Source: Lachnospira multipara LB2003
GTDB lineage: Bacteria; Bacillota; Clostridia; Lachnospirales; Lachnospiraceae
DNA length: 64,000 nucleotides
Assembly (NCBI RefSeq): GCF_000702205.1
Contig: NZ_JNKW01000011.1
Location: 1-64,000, forward strand
Reading direction: 5' to 3'
The position numbers and the translations under genes are program-made. The notes under the pieces were generated by a model, which ran no database searches, was not told where the DNA came from, and was given only the letters and a program-made list of their open reading frames with translations. Positions 7,936 to 16,487 of the stretch are shown one piece after another; the stretch's first letter is position 1, and every line of letters starts with the position of its first letter.

Positions 7936-7941
7936 ATCTTT

Positions 7942-9333
7942 TTAAACTGAAGTTGTTAATTTGTCTTTTTTGTCGAATTGGAGATCTTCGAGTTCGGCGT
8001 CGGATAGTGGTAGGAATTTTAAGATAAATACGCCATTTTTTAGTTCGAAACTTTCGATGGCGATTTTGTTATCTACGAATTCTTGTAAGCTATCCTGGAT
8101 GAGCTGAAGATTCTTCTTCTTATTCTTTAATTTGAAACGAACGATTTTCTGGAAGTAAGTGTAGCTGTATTCGCCGACTTTATTTTCCTGGTTTGCAATC
8201 TGTTCTTGTTTCATTGCGTAGCAAATAATCTTTGAAAGATTATTTTGTAGGACATCGTATGAAGCAGAAGTAATAGAGATAAGCTTTTTCTTAATTATGG
8301 CATTACTTAAAACTTCGCCGAACTGAGCAATAGCATATGGTCTTTCAGCATCTTCCTTTATGACAATATTATCGAAAAGGTTGAAGAAAATCTTGCTGCC
8401 ATCTGATTCATAGAAAAAGTTGTATTCTACAAGCTTTCTGCATGAGTTTGAAATTTTTGTAAGTACATTCTTTCCAACGTGATAATTTACAACTTCCTTA
8501 CCAAGAGTATTCAAATCCACGATTACAGATTTTTCTCTTGAGAACTCCTGCATGTTGATGTTAGATATGAATGCATTAACAAGTTTAAGGTCGTTAGTAT
8601 CCATAGCCTTTGGTGGATTTAGTTTGCCGGAGTTAACATGAACTTCAAGAAGTTCTTTGCCATTTTCATCTGTTATAATTTCTTGCAAAATATTCTCAGA
8701 TGCTTCGTTCATCATAAGTGTAAATGATGACGGACTAAAAAGTGGCTTGTCAACAAGTTCTGCAGGGAACTGTCTTAAATAAGAATCAATGTTTCCAGCA
8801 AGCTCTTGATCAATATATTTCCAAGCACTTATTATAAGATCATTCTTAAGTGAGTTATAAATTGACTTATCTGTAAATGATGATATACCTGGAAATTTTA
8901 TAAGTAAGCTGTTGGAATCACTTTTCCAAGCTGTGGCTTCTTCTTTCTTCTCTTCGATGATTTCTGGGATATCCTTATCACCAAAAATATCTGAGTATTT
9001 TTCAATGGCAATTGTCTTAGCCATCTGAATGTCATTAGCAAGTGGATGCTTAGGATCATCAATGTTCATTGTCTCAATGTCATTCATGTAATTTTTATAC
9101 CAACGAGCTCTTTTCTGTAATCTTGACTTTTTTATTTTATTTATAATTGGAATTAAATCATCTCGGCTAGTCTTGCCTTCTAAATGTTCCATCAAAGCTT
9201 CATCAATTAGCTCAGCAACATTATCAGCAGTAAATCCTTTATAGACTGATTTTTTCTTGTTGAAATAATCAATGATCAGCGGATCAATATGGCCACCTAA
9301 TTCTTCGATGAATCGTCTTGAATATTGTTCCAT
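7942..9333 (-). CDS. Rep_3-like replication initiator candidate
   Basis: The start at 9333 (MEQYSRRFIEELGG) is chosen for its GGGGGT site; a longer frame begins at a TTG at 9423 but would add an unlikely hydrophobic leader encoded by origin-like sequence. The 463-residue product is soluble. Its C-terminal two thirds resemble the paired winged helices of Rep_3 initiators. The clues are a LKLVNAFISN start, a segment like KIFFNLFDNIVIKEDAERPYA, then a stretch where initiators usually read strand-turn-LxSxxSxxxY (ISITSASYDVLQNNLSKIICYAM). The call rests on pattern and position: three DnaA boxes lie upstream and iterons downstream. The N-terminal 180 residues match nothing I know. Confidence 0.5.
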   Translation of the reverse strand: MEQYSRRFIEELGGHIDPLIIDYFNKKKSVYKGFTADNVAELIDEALMEHLEGKTSRDDLIPIINKIKKSRLQKRARWYKNYMNDIETMNIDDPKHPLANDIQMAKTIAIEKYSDIFGDKDIPEIIEEKKEEATAWKSDSNSLLIKFPGISSFTDKSIYNSLKNDLIISAWKYIDQELAGNIDSYLRQFPAELVDKPLFSPSSFTLMMNEASENILQEIITDENGKELLEVHVNSGKLNPPKAMDTNDLKLVNAFISNINMQEFSREKSVIVDLNTLGKEVVNYHVGKNVLTKISNSCRKLVEYNFFYESDGSKIFFNLFDNIVIKEDAERPYAIAQFGEVLSNAIIKKKLISITSASYDVLQNNLSKIICYAMKQEQIANQENKVGEYSYTYFQKIVRFKLKNKKKNLQLIQDSLQEFVDNKIAIESFELKNGVFILKFLPLSDAELEDLQFDKKDKLTTSV

Positions 9334-9425
9334 AGGTACCCCCGTCTTTTTATTGCGATTGTTATATTTTACAAATAAAAACGCAGTTATAATTATATGA
9401 AAAATCACTGATAAAATCAACAAAA

Positions 9426-9480
9426 TTATTCACATCAAAACAGTGCAAATGTGCATAAATACTGGGCTTAATGTGGATAA
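9426..9480. promoter_or_regulatory. Cluster of three DnaA boxes
   Basis: TTATTCACA (9426-9434), TGTGCATAA (9450-9458, minus-strand box TTATGCACA) and TGTGGATAA (9472-9480, minus-strand box TTATCCACA) all match the DnaA consensus TTATNCACA within 55 bp. They lie 93-147 bp upstream of the Rep_3-like gene. The rest of the 354-bp gap up to the recombinase is AT-rich and otherwise plain apart from the inverted repeat at 9637-9663. Confidence 0.7.
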
Positions 9481-9636
9481 ATTAAATTAATTTTTTTATT
9501 AATTCCGAAATTAGTTCCGAAAATTTTCTTAAAAAAATAATTATAAACAAGCATCCCAATCTACCCCTCCTTTTTAATTATGTTTGTTTGAAGTTTATTT
9601 TTTGATGAAGTGGTGGGTTGGTTTTTTTAAAAGTGT

Positions 9637-9663
9637 TTGACATATGTCGTCAATGTATGTCAA
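9637..9663 (+). promoter_or_regulatory. Inverted repeat overlapping the recombinase promoter
   Basis: TTGACATA (9637-9644) and TATGTCAA (9656-9663) form an 8-bp inverted repeat, and GACATATGTC (9639-9648) is itself a perfect palindrome. TTGACA could serve as a -35 box, with a poor -10 (CAAAAT, 9661). The site lies 25 bp before the recombinase start and looks like an operator. Confidence 0.5.
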
Positions 9664-9687
9664 AATAAGTGTACAGGAGGGTTTAAG

Positions 9688-10629
9688 ATGAAAAAGAATA
9701 ATACAAAGAAGACAACAATTAGTTCTATTTTTACTGATAAAATCTGGGTTTATTTTGAAACTAACCTAGCTACAAGAACAAGGAAAGAATATTGGAATGT
9801 TGTAAAATACTTTACAAAATGCGTAGGACACGACCCTTACGAGCTTAGCTTAGATGATGCTAAGAAATTCTATGAGGATCTTATAAATAAGATACAGAAA
9901 GAAAAACTATCCTACTCCACTGCTGTTATGCGTTATTCCGTAATGCGTTCAATGTGTGACTTTATAGAGAATTACAGAATTTCTCACGGAGAACAATACA
10001 CTAATTATTTCAAAGAATTCTCAATTCCAGAGCAGGATAAGATTTTTAAATCAAGAGATTTGCCAAGCCTTACAGTAATTGATAAGGTTCTTAAAAAAGC
10101 GTTAGAGTGTGATGATTACAAGGCGTTTACAATTTTTTCACTAAGCCTTAAATTAGGACTTACAAATAGTGAAATATGTAATCTTAAATTTGAAAATATT
10201 GCTATTGTGGATGAAGAAAACCTTGCCATAGAGTTAAAAGCCACTAAAGGCACAACAAGAATTCTTAGCTTAGATAAAGATATATCTGAAATTCTTGATA
10301 AATACATTAATATCTATCAAGTAAGTTCCGGCTATCTATTCCTAAATAATCGAAAAAATCCAATAAAGATGCGTGATACAGAACGTCTTCTCTTAAAATA
10401 CATTGACATGTTAAATGAGCAAGGGGAAGAAATAAAGCCATTTACAATGCAAAGTCTACGTCATGTTGCCTTAACAGCAATGCTTAGCGGAGGGGCTACA
10501 AAGGAAGCTGTTGCCAAATTTACAGGCATTACAACAAAGTGGATGAACAGATATGAGAAAGTTGTCAAAAAATACGAGGTGGACAATACAAACCATTTAA
10601 GTGTATTATCAATTAAATCAAGTTTATAG
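9688..10629 (+). CDS. Tyrosine recombinase/integrase with degenerate active site
   Basis: The start at 9688 follows ACAGGAGGG; an earlier TTG frame start lacks one. The 313-residue protein has a SAM-like core-binding half (about 15-115) and a catalytic half. Conserved Lys187, Arg258 (in QSLRHVALT) and Tyr289 (in NRYEKV) are present. The first catalytic Arg of the usual GLRxxE box is Thr159 here (GLTNSEI). The His of HxLRH is Gln255, and the box III His/Trp is Ile281. Tyrosine recombinases cut and rejoin DNA; on a secondary replicon they often resolve multimers. With these changes activity is doubtful, unless compensated elsewhere. It may be an accessory DNA-binding protein. The thioesterase gene follows after 20 bp. 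Confidence 0.8.
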   Translation: MKKNNTKKTTISSIFTDKIWVYFETNLATRTRKEYWNVVKYFTKCVGHDPYELSLDDAKKFYEDLINKIQKEKLSYSTAVMRYSVMRSMCDFIENYRISHGEQYTNYFKEFSIPEQDKIFKSRDLPSLTVIDKVLKKALECDDYKAFTIFSLSLKLGLTNSEICNLKFENIAIVDEENLAIELKATKGTTRILSLDKDISEILDKYINIYQVSSGYLFLNNRKNPIKMRDTERLLLKYIDMLNEQGEEIKPFTMQSLRHVALTAMLSGGATKEAVAKFTGITTKWMNRYEKVVKKYEVDNTNHLSVLSIKSSL

Positions 10630-10649
10630 ATTAAAGAAAGGATACTAAC

Positions 10650-11135
10650 ATGAGCAATCAAGAAGCTAACATGAACAATCAAGAAGCTAACATGCGCAAT
10701 CAAAAAGCAAATTACACATACACACACAGAGTTCAATACTATGAAACAGACCAGATGGGCATTGTACATCACAGTAATTACATTAGATGGTTTGAAGAAG
10801 CGAGATCATACGTATTAACACAGATTGGCATGGGATATGAGACAATGGAAGAAAAAGGCATCATAAGCCCTGTGCTATCTGTTAGCGCTATATATAAGAC
10901 TATGACTCATTATTACGATGAGGTTAATATTAATTTAGAAGTTACAAAATACAACGGCATTAAGCTTAGCCTAAAATATATTGTAACAGATGCTAAGACA
11001 GGAGAGGTTAGATGTGAAGGAAAAAGCGAGCATTGTTTCCTTGATAAAAGTGGACATCCAATCTCTTTAAAAAGAAACTATCCTGAAATTCATGAAATAC
11101 TAGATAAACTTAATCACCCATCAATTTTAGAATAG
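10650..11135 (+). CDS. Acyl-CoA thioesterase, YbgC/4HBT hot-dog family
   Basis: The 161-residue protein has the 4HBT signature YYETDQMGIVHHSNYIRWFEEAR, with the catalytic Asp and the HHSNY segment. Members hydrolyse acyl-CoA esters in the cytosol. Residues 1-20 are an unusual threefold repeat (SNQEANM, NNQEANM, RNQKAN) encoded by near-identical 21-base units, each beginning with ATG; true translation could start at 10650, 10671 or 10692. The first ATG has GAAAGGA at a normal distance and is used here. The protein proper starts near residue 21 (YTYTHRVQYYE). It probably shares a transcript with the recombinase 20 bp upstream. Confidence 0.88.
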   Translation: MSNQEANMNNQEANMRNQKANYTYTHRVQYYETDQMGIVHHSNYIRWFEEARSYVLTQIGMGYETMEEKGIISPVLSVSAIYKTMTHYYDEVNINLEVTKYNGIKLSLKYIVTDAKTGEVRCEGKSEHCFLDKSGHPISLKRNYPEIHEILDKLNHPSILE

Positions 11136-11454
11136 TGCAGTTTCTACCTTTAATTATTTTAGAATTAAATCCCTTGCAAATAGGACAAGCGTAATTAAAT
11201 TCTCTAGTTGGAACATAATCCTTATTACAGTCAAGGCAAGTTGCTACAACTTCCTGGCTTACTAATGTCAAAGTGGCATTAGAAAGGATTGTGTTCTTTT
11301 TTGCTGCCTCAAAGGCATTTAATAAAAGCTCATCCACACAACCTGTCATTTTTCCAACGGATACTACAATCTCAGATACAGTGCTTAAATTGTTATCTTT
11401 AGCCGCTCTAATGGCTTCATCCACAATTTTTATACAGTAACTCATTTCATGCAT
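11110..11454 (-). CDS. hypA: Hydrogenase nickel metallochaperone HypA
   Basis: The start at 11454 gives the obligatory MHEMSYC N-terminus, where His2 binds nickel, and has TTGGAGGTTA upstream; a longer frame to 11490 has no such support. The 114-residue product carries the zinc site C73-x2-C76 and C90-x2-C93. HypA delivers nickel to the hydrogenase large subunit, usually together with the GTPase HypB. It faces away from the ech operon, and its 3' end overlaps the 3' end of the thioesterase gene by 26 bp in convergent orientation. Confidence 0.93.
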   Translation of the reverse strand: MHEMSYCIKIVDEAIRAAKDNNLSTVSEIVVSVGKMTGCVDELLLNAFEAAKKNTILSNATLTLVSQEVVATCLDCNKDYVPTREFNYACPICKGFNSKIIKGRNCTILKLMGD

Positions 11455-11589
11455 TATTAATAACCTCCAAATAAATCCAAAAAAAATCAAAATTTAATTC
11501 AATAATAAATTCAAAAATAAATCCAAAAAAGATTTTAGCAAACCTTTTTAAAAATACAATAAAAATGCACTATTTAATCCAAAAAGAAT

Positions 11590-11618
11590 TTGAAAATAGT
11601 ATATCAAAAGATTATAAT
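11590..11618 (+). promoter_or_regulatory. Promoter of the ech operon
   Basis: TTGAAA (11590-11595) and TATAAT (11613-11618) are 17 bp apart, about 120 bp before echA. The 5' leader contains no obvious riboswitch or hairpin that I can identify. Confidence 0.6.
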
Positions 11619-11738
11619 GTAGAATGCATTGGTCTATAAAATTACATGAAAGTTCATTATTAAAAAACAAGACAACATGCACATTTACCAAAGCTTTAGT
11701 GTAATTTTATGTGCCAAATACTATTTACGGGGGTGCTT

Positions 11739-13667
11739 ATGGCAGTAATACCTTTTTTAATTATTTTCCCATTAGTTATATCCCTAATTATGTATTGCAC
11801 TAGAGTTAACAAAGTCCGCAATTTAATTGCATACATAAGTTCAGTTGTAATTATGGCATCTGTACTTGTATTAGTGGTTCTTTGGTGCAAGAAAGGGATG
11901 GAACCAATAACCTTATATTATGAAACAGAAGTGGTGGATAAGGTTATATTATTGGCAGAATTTTTACTAATGATTATAGTAACTTACCTATCATTTAAGT
12001 ATAAAAGAGCATGGGTGAGCTTATTATCAATTTGTCCAACTTTGTTGATAGCATACTATGAACTTTTTGGACCTGAAAGACAACAATTTGCAGGACACAT
12101 TTATATTGATCACCTATCAATTCTTATGTGCATAATTGTTGGTTTAATCGGTGGTTTGATTGTAATTTATGCAGTAGGTTATATGCATGGATATCATCAT
12201 TCACCACATCATAGTAACGTAGAAGATAGAAGATATTACTTCTTCTCATTATTATTTATATTCCTTGGAGCAATGTTTGGTTTCGTTTTATCAGAAAATC
12301 TCCTTTGGATTGATTTCTTCTGGGAAATGACAAGTATTTGCTCATTCCTATTAATTGGCTACACAAGAGAGCCAGAGGCAATTAAAAATTCTTTTAGAGC
12401 ACTTTGGATGAACTTACTTGGTGGATGTGCCCTAGCAATAGCTATTGTTTACTTTGGAACAAAGCTAGGATGTGTTGATTTACATATGTTAGTTAGCACA
12501 GCAATCCTTGGAAGTAAGCCTGCTAGCCTTGCAGTTTCACTAATTGCAATTGCAGCACTTACAAAAGCTGCTCAGTTACCATTTTCTACTTGGCTTATTG
12601 GCGCCATGGTTGCACCAACACCAAGCTCAGCTCTTCTCCACTCAGCTACAATGGTAAAAGCAGGAATCTATATTTTACTTAGATTAGCTCCAGCTATGTC
12701 AGAAACACAGACAGGAACAATGATAGCCCTTGTTGGCGGTTTTACTTTCTTACTTACATCATTTATGGCAATCGCACAGTCAGATGGAAAGAAAGTACTT
12801 GCCTTCTCAACAATTTCTAACCTAGGACTAATGGTTGCATGTGCAGGTGTAGGTACACCTGAAACAGTTTGGGCAGCAATATTCCTTATGATGTTCCATG
12901 CAATTTCAAAATCCCTATTATTCCAGGACGTAGGTGCTACAGAAAATGCTCTAGGTTCAAGAGATGTAGAAGATATGCATGGCCTACTTTACATGCTACC
13001 TAAGTTAGCAATTTTTATGTTTATTGGTATTGCCGGAATGTTCCTTGCACCATTTGGTATGTTAATTTCAAAATGGGCAGCACTTAAGGCATCAGTAGAC
13101 GAGAGAAATATAATACTAGTATTCTTTATTATATTTGGTTCAGCAACAACAAGCTTTTACTGGACAAAGTGGATGGGAAAAATCATTAGCCACAGCCACT
13201 TAAACGGAAGACAAATCAAAGATAAAACAAAGAAAAATGAGATGATTTCATTAACAATTCACGCAGTCTTAATGATTGCATTATGTGCATTGTTCCCACT
13301 ATTATCTGAAGTTTTTGTAAATCCTTTAGTTAATCAGATGTTTGGATCATCACAAAATGTTTTATCAGATAAGATTTTATTTACATTAATTATAATTATT
13401 TTAGTAGTATTTGCAGTACCATTCCTTGCTTACCAAAGCGGAAAGCATCAGACTCAGGAATTAAAGCTTTCATACATGAATGGTGTTAATACAGGAGATA
13501 ACAGAGCCTTTACAGATTCCTTTGGAGAAGATAAAACTCTATGGTTATCTAACTTCTATTTCCATAAGATTATTGGATCTAGAAAGCTTATGTTCCCATC
13601 ACAGATTCTTACATTAGCAGTAATTATTGTGATGATGTGCATGATTATAGGAGGTGCACTGTTATGA
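11739..13667 (+). CDS. echA: Ech hydrogenase subunit A (NuoL/MrpA-like membrane subunit)
   Basis: The start at 11739 (MAVIPFLIIFPLVISL) is behind GGGGGTG; the frame opens earlier without a site. The 642-residue protein has about 16 membrane helices and the antiporter-like core shared with NuoL/ND5. Key parts are FFWEMTSICSFLLIGY, AALTKAAQLPFSTWLIGAMVAPTPSSALLHSATMVKAGIY (described here in pieces: KAAQLPFSTWL, then SALLHSATMVKAG) and the later FHAISKSLLF. The conserved Lys and His of the pump channel are present. It is the main ion-translocating subunit of a group 4 energy-converting [NiFe] hydrogenase that oxidises ferredoxin and reduces protons. Its stop overlaps the echB start (ATGA). Confidence 0.92.
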   Translation: MAVIPFLIIFPLVISLIMYCTRVNKVRNLIAYISSVVIMASVLVLVVLWCKKGMEPITLYYETEVVDKVILLAEFLLMIIVTYLSFKYKRAWVSLLSICPTLLIAYYELFGPERQQFAGHIYIDHLSILMCIIVGLIGGLIVIYAVGYMHGYHHSPHHSNVEDRRYYFFSLLFIFLGAMFGFVLSENLLWIDFFWEMTSICSFLLIGYTREPEAIKNSFRALWMNLLGGCALAIAIVYFGTKLGCVDLHMLVSTAILGSKPASLAVSLIAIAALTKAAQLPFSTWLIGAMVAPTPSSALLHSATMVKAGIYILLRLAPAMSETQTGTMIALVGGFTFLLTSFMAIAQSDGKKVLAFSTISNLGLMVACAGVGTPETVWAAIFLMMFHAISKSLLFQDVGATENALGSRDVEDMHGLLYMLPKLAIFMFIGIAGMFLAPFGMLISKWAALKASVDERNIILVFFIIFGSATTSFYWTKWMGKIISHSHLNGRQIKDKTKKNEMISLTIHAVLMIALCALFPLLSEVFVNPLVNQMFGSSQNVLSDKILFTLIIIILVVFAVPFLAYQSGKHQTQELKLSYMNGVNTGDNRAFTDSFGEDKTLWLSNFYFHKIIGSRKLMFPSQILTLAVIIVMMCMIIGGALL

Positions 13668-14527
13668 TAAAAGTAATACTTACTATATGCTACATCCTTC
13701 TAGCACCATTGATTGGTGGTTTACTAGATGGATTAGATAGAAAAATTTCAGCAAGAATGCAACGAAGAGTTGGACCTCCACTTCTTCAGCCATTCTACGA
13801 TGTTTCAAAGCTTCTTAGAAAAAAGCCAACTGCAGTAGCAAATTCTCAGAATTTCCTACTAATCTCATATATGGTACTTATGATATTAACAGGTGCTTTT
13901 TTCTTTGCAGGAACTGACTTACTTATGTGCTTTTTCGTAATGAGTACAGCAGCAACATTCCTTTATTTTGCAGGTGTTGTAACAAGTTCTCCTTATGCAT
14001 CAATTGGTGCCCAAAGAGAATTACTTGCAATGATGGTTTACGAACCAGCAGTACTTTTCTCATGCGTAGGTTTCTACCTTGCAACAGGAAGCTTTAATGT
14101 TAGCGAAATTGCAATGAGCAATAAAAGTGCAATAATTTATCTACCTGGATTCTTTGTTGCATTTGTATTTATTCTTACAATTAAGATGAGAAAGTCGCCA
14201 TTTGACCTTGCAACTTCTCATCATCCAAATCAGGAAATTGTAAAGGGAATTACAACAGATATAGGAACAAGAAATCTTGCTATTTTTACAATTACAGAAT
14301 GGTATGAAAATGTATTCCTTATGGCTGTAGTAGGTCTTTTTATTGCTAATAAAAATTTAATCAGCATAATTGGCGCGGTAATAGTAATTTTATTGGTGTA
14401 TTTCCTTGAGATATTAATTGATAATACATCAGCAAGAGTTAAGTGGCAGACAATGCTAAAAACTACATGGATTGTAACTATCCTTTTTGCTGGTGTTAAC
14501 TTAATCATTCTAATGATTGTAAAATAG
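13664..14527 (+). CDS. echB: Ech hydrogenase subunit B (NuoH-like membrane subunit)
   Basis: The start at 13664 (MIKVILTICYILLAPLIGGLLDG) overlaps the echA stop and has AGGAGGTG upstream. The 287-residue protein is a NuoH/HycD homologue. It shows the conserved GLLDGLDRKISARMQRRVGPP loop and QPFYDVSKLLRKKP, then the QRELLAMMVYEPA and RKSPFDLATSHHPNQEIVKG segments, which contain the acidic residues of the quinone-like cavity. About eight membrane helices are visible. It connects the soluble hydrogenase module to the antiporter subunit. Confidence 0.93.
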   Translation: MIKVILTICYILLAPLIGGLLDGLDRKISARMQRRVGPPLLQPFYDVSKLLRKKPTAVANSQNFLLISYMVLMILTGAFFFAGTDLLMCFFVMSTAATFLYFAGVVTSSPYASIGAQRELLAMMVYEPAVLFSCVGFYLATGSFNVSEIAMSNKSAIIYLPGFFVAFVFILTIKMRKSPFDLATSHHPNQEIVKGITTDIGTRNLAIFTITEWYENVFLMAVVGLFIANKNLISIIGAVIVILLVYFLEILIDNTSARVKWQTMLKTTWIVTILFAGVNLIILMIVK

Positions 14528-14538
14528 TGGAGGTTAAT

Positions 14539-14982
14539 ATGGGTAAAGTTAGTAAATCACCTTGGCTTCTACATTACGACGGATCAAGCTGTAATGGTTG
14601 TGATATTGAAGTATTAGCATGTCTTACACCTGTTTATGATGCCGAAAGACTTGGAGTTATGAATACAGGTGACCCTATGCAGGCTGATATTTTGGTTATA
14701 ACTGGTGGAATTAATTCACAAAACCAGGCTACTGTAAAGCAGCTATACGACCAAATGGCAGATCCTAAGGTTGTAGTTGCAATAGGTGTCTGTGCCTGTA
14801 CAGGTGGCGTTTTTAAGGAATGCTATAACATTCTTGGTGGAGTTGATACTACAATTCCTGTAGATGTTTATGTACCTGGATGTGCTGCAAGACCACAGGC
14901 AATTATAGACGGAATTATAAAAGGCGTTGAAATTTATAATGAAAGAGCCGCCAAACTAGAGAGTAAAGGAGGAAACCAGTAA
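14539..14982 (+). CDS. echC: Ech hydrogenase small subunit C ([4Fe-4S] protein)
   Basis: The ATG at 14539 is used, with GTGGAGG upstream; a GTG at 14527 would include the ribosome site in the gene. The 147-residue protein carries the proximal-cluster pattern C18-x2-C21 (SSCNGCDIE), then GVCACTGG and VYVPGCAARP, as in NuoB and small subunits of group 4 hydrogenases. It passes electrons between the [NiFe] site in EchE and the ferredoxin-like EchF. Its stop overlaps the echD start (TAATG). Confidence 0.94.
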   Translation: MGKVSKSPWLLHYDGSSCNGCDIEVLACLTPVYDAERLGVMNTGDPMQADILVITGGINSQNQATVKQLYDQMADPKVVVAIGVCACTGGVFKECYNILGGVDTTIPVDVYVPGCAARPQAIIDGIIKGVEIYNERAAKLESKGGNQ

Positions 14983-15389
14983 TGGATGAAGTTAAAGAAT
15001 TAAAAACCAACGACAAAATGCGTCAGTTATCTAAATTAGAAGAAATTCCAGCTAGTGACCTTCTTGAGAGATGTCTTGAATTAAAAAGAGCAGGTCTAAG
15101 ATTTTCTCAGGCCTGTGCAGCTTATTACGAAGATAAGTTCCATCTTACATATACATTTTCAAACTATGACACATTAGAGATTATTTCTTTAAGAGTTGTT
15201 ATAGATCCAGAAGAGGAAATTCATAGTATAACAGAATTTATACCTGCAGCAATTTTCTATGAAAATGAAATGAAAGAAATCTTCGGAGTTAAGATTAAAT
15301 TAATCACTAATGACTTAAATAACAAATTATATAGAATTAATGTGGAAGCACCTCTAGGTGTTGCACCACAAGAGGGAGGAAAAGAGTAA
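14982..15389 (+). CDS. echD: Ech hydrogenase subunit D (NuoC-like)
   Basis: This 135-residue soluble protein matches the 30-kDa NuoC-type subunit of group 4 hydrogenases. The clues are its position between the small and large subunits, and the segment EFIPAAIFYENEMKEIFGVKI, where NuoC proteins have a conserved ExxxFG-like motif. It has a structural role, bridging the small and large subunits. AAAGGAGG lies before the start inside echC, and its own stop overlaps the echE start. Similar length to other EchD proteins. Confidence 0.9.
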   Translation: MDEVKELKTNDKMRQLSKLEEIPASDLLERCLELKRAGLRFSQACAAYYEDKFHLTYTFSNYDTLEIISLRVVIDPEEEIHSITEFIPAAIFYENEMKEIFGVKIKLITNDLNNKLYRINVEAPLGVAPQEGGKE

Positions 15390-16471
15390 TGGGTAAAAGA
15401 AGTGTTATTCCTTTCGGACCTCAACATCCAGTCCTACCTGAACCAATTCATCTTGATTTAGTAGTTGAAGATGAAAGAGTAATTGAGGCTATCCCTTCAA
15501 TAGGCTTTATTCATAGAGGACTAGAGGGTCTTGTAAAGAAAAAAGATTTTAATACAATGACATATATTGTTGAGAGAACATGTGGTATCTGTAGTTTCCA
15601 GCATGGAATGGGATACTGCGAAACTCTTGAACATATTATGGACGTGGAAGTTCCAGATAGAGCTAAACTTCTTAGAACAATTTGGGCAGAGCTTAATAGA
15701 ATGCATTCACACCTATTATGGCTTGGCTTACTAGCAGATGGTTTTGGCTATGAAAACCTATTCTACCAGTGCTGGAGAATTAGAGAAAAAGTCCTAGATC
15801 TTCACGAATTAACAGCAGGTGCAAGACTTATTTTTTCTGTAAATAAAGTTGGTGGCGTTCTACGTGACATTGATGAAGATAAGCAAAAAATAATTCTAAA
15901 TACAATTTCTGAAGTTGAAAAAGAATTATTAGTTATTGAGAAGACATTCTTTAATGACTATACAGTTCAATCAAGACTAAAGGGCGTTGGTATCCTAACT
16001 AAGGAAAAAGCTCACGAACTTGGTTGTGTTGGTCCTTTTGCTAGAGCTTCAGGATTAAATGTAGATTTAAGAAAGCTTAATTATGCAGGTTATGGCATGA
16101 TTGATTTAGAGCCAATAACAAGTAATGACTGTGATTCTTACGCAAGATGTTACGTAAGATTAAAGGAAATTTATCAGTCAATTGATATTATTAGACAGGC
16201 AATTTCTAAATTACCAGCTGATAAGACAATTAGCGTGCCAGTTAAGGGTAATCCTAATGGCGAATTTATTACACGTCTAGAACAGCCAAGAGGTGAAGCT
16301 TTCTATTATGTTAAAGCTAATGGAACACCATACCTTGACAGAATGAGAGTTAGAACTCCTACTTTTGCCAATGTACTTGGTTTATGCGAAATGCTAAAAA
16401 ATACAGAACTTGCAGATGTTGGATTACTTGTTCTTACAATTGATCCATGCATTAGCTGTACAGAAAGATAG
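15389..16471 (+). CDS. echE: Ech [NiFe]-hydrogenase large subunit E
   Basis: The 360-residue catalytic subunit has both nickel-binding motifs: C65-x2-C68 in RTCGICSF and C354-x2-C357 in DPCISCTER at the very C-terminus. The chain ends three residues after the last nickel ligand. There is therefore no C-terminal extension to be cleaved during maturation, as reported for other Ech/Coo-type subunits, and no maturation protease gene is found nearby. It reduces protons to hydrogen with electrons from ferredoxin via EchF and EchC. GAGGGAGG precedes the start. Confidence 0.95.
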   Translation: MGKRSVIPFGPQHPVLPEPIHLDLVVEDERVIEAIPSIGFIHRGLEGLVKKKDFNTMTYIVERTCGICSFQHGMGYCETLEHIMDVEVPDRAKLLRTIWAELNRMHSHLLWLGLLADGFGYENLFYQCWRIREKVLDLHELTAGARLIFSVNKVGGVLRDIDEDKQKIILNTISEVEKELLVIEKTFFNDYTVQSRLKGVGILTKEKAHELGCVGPFARASGLNVDLRKLNYAGYGMIDLEPITSNDCDSYARCYVRLKEIYQSIDIIRQAISKLPADKTISVPVKGNPNGEFITRLEQPRGEAFYYVKANGTPYLDRMRVRTPTFANVLGLCEMLKNTELADVGLLVLTIDPCISCTER

Positions 16472-16487
16472 GAAAGGAGTGCCAAAC

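Larger units (their letters stand above)
6659..7941. other. Origin-like non-coding region with iterons and tandem repeats
   Basis: This 1.28-kb extremely AT-rich segment holds seven iteron copies (6724-7174), a TTATGCACA DnaA box on the minus strand (6798-6806), partial reversed iteron ends (AATGTAGACAT near 6960 and 7396) and a 19-bp tandem repeat (7823-7911). Short frames occur at 7121-7342, at 7628-7837 and at 7570-7698 (a 42-codon Lys-rich frame, MKKATKIEDYWLSKKK), but none has a proper ribosome site. I leave them as non-coding, with the 42-codon frame undecided. Confidence 0.6.

Noticed and set aside
9334-9423. N-terminal hydrophobic extension of the Rep_3-like protein
   Set aside because: It would start at a TTG with no ribosome site, while ATG 9333 has GGGGGT. 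A membrane leader makes no sense for an initiator.
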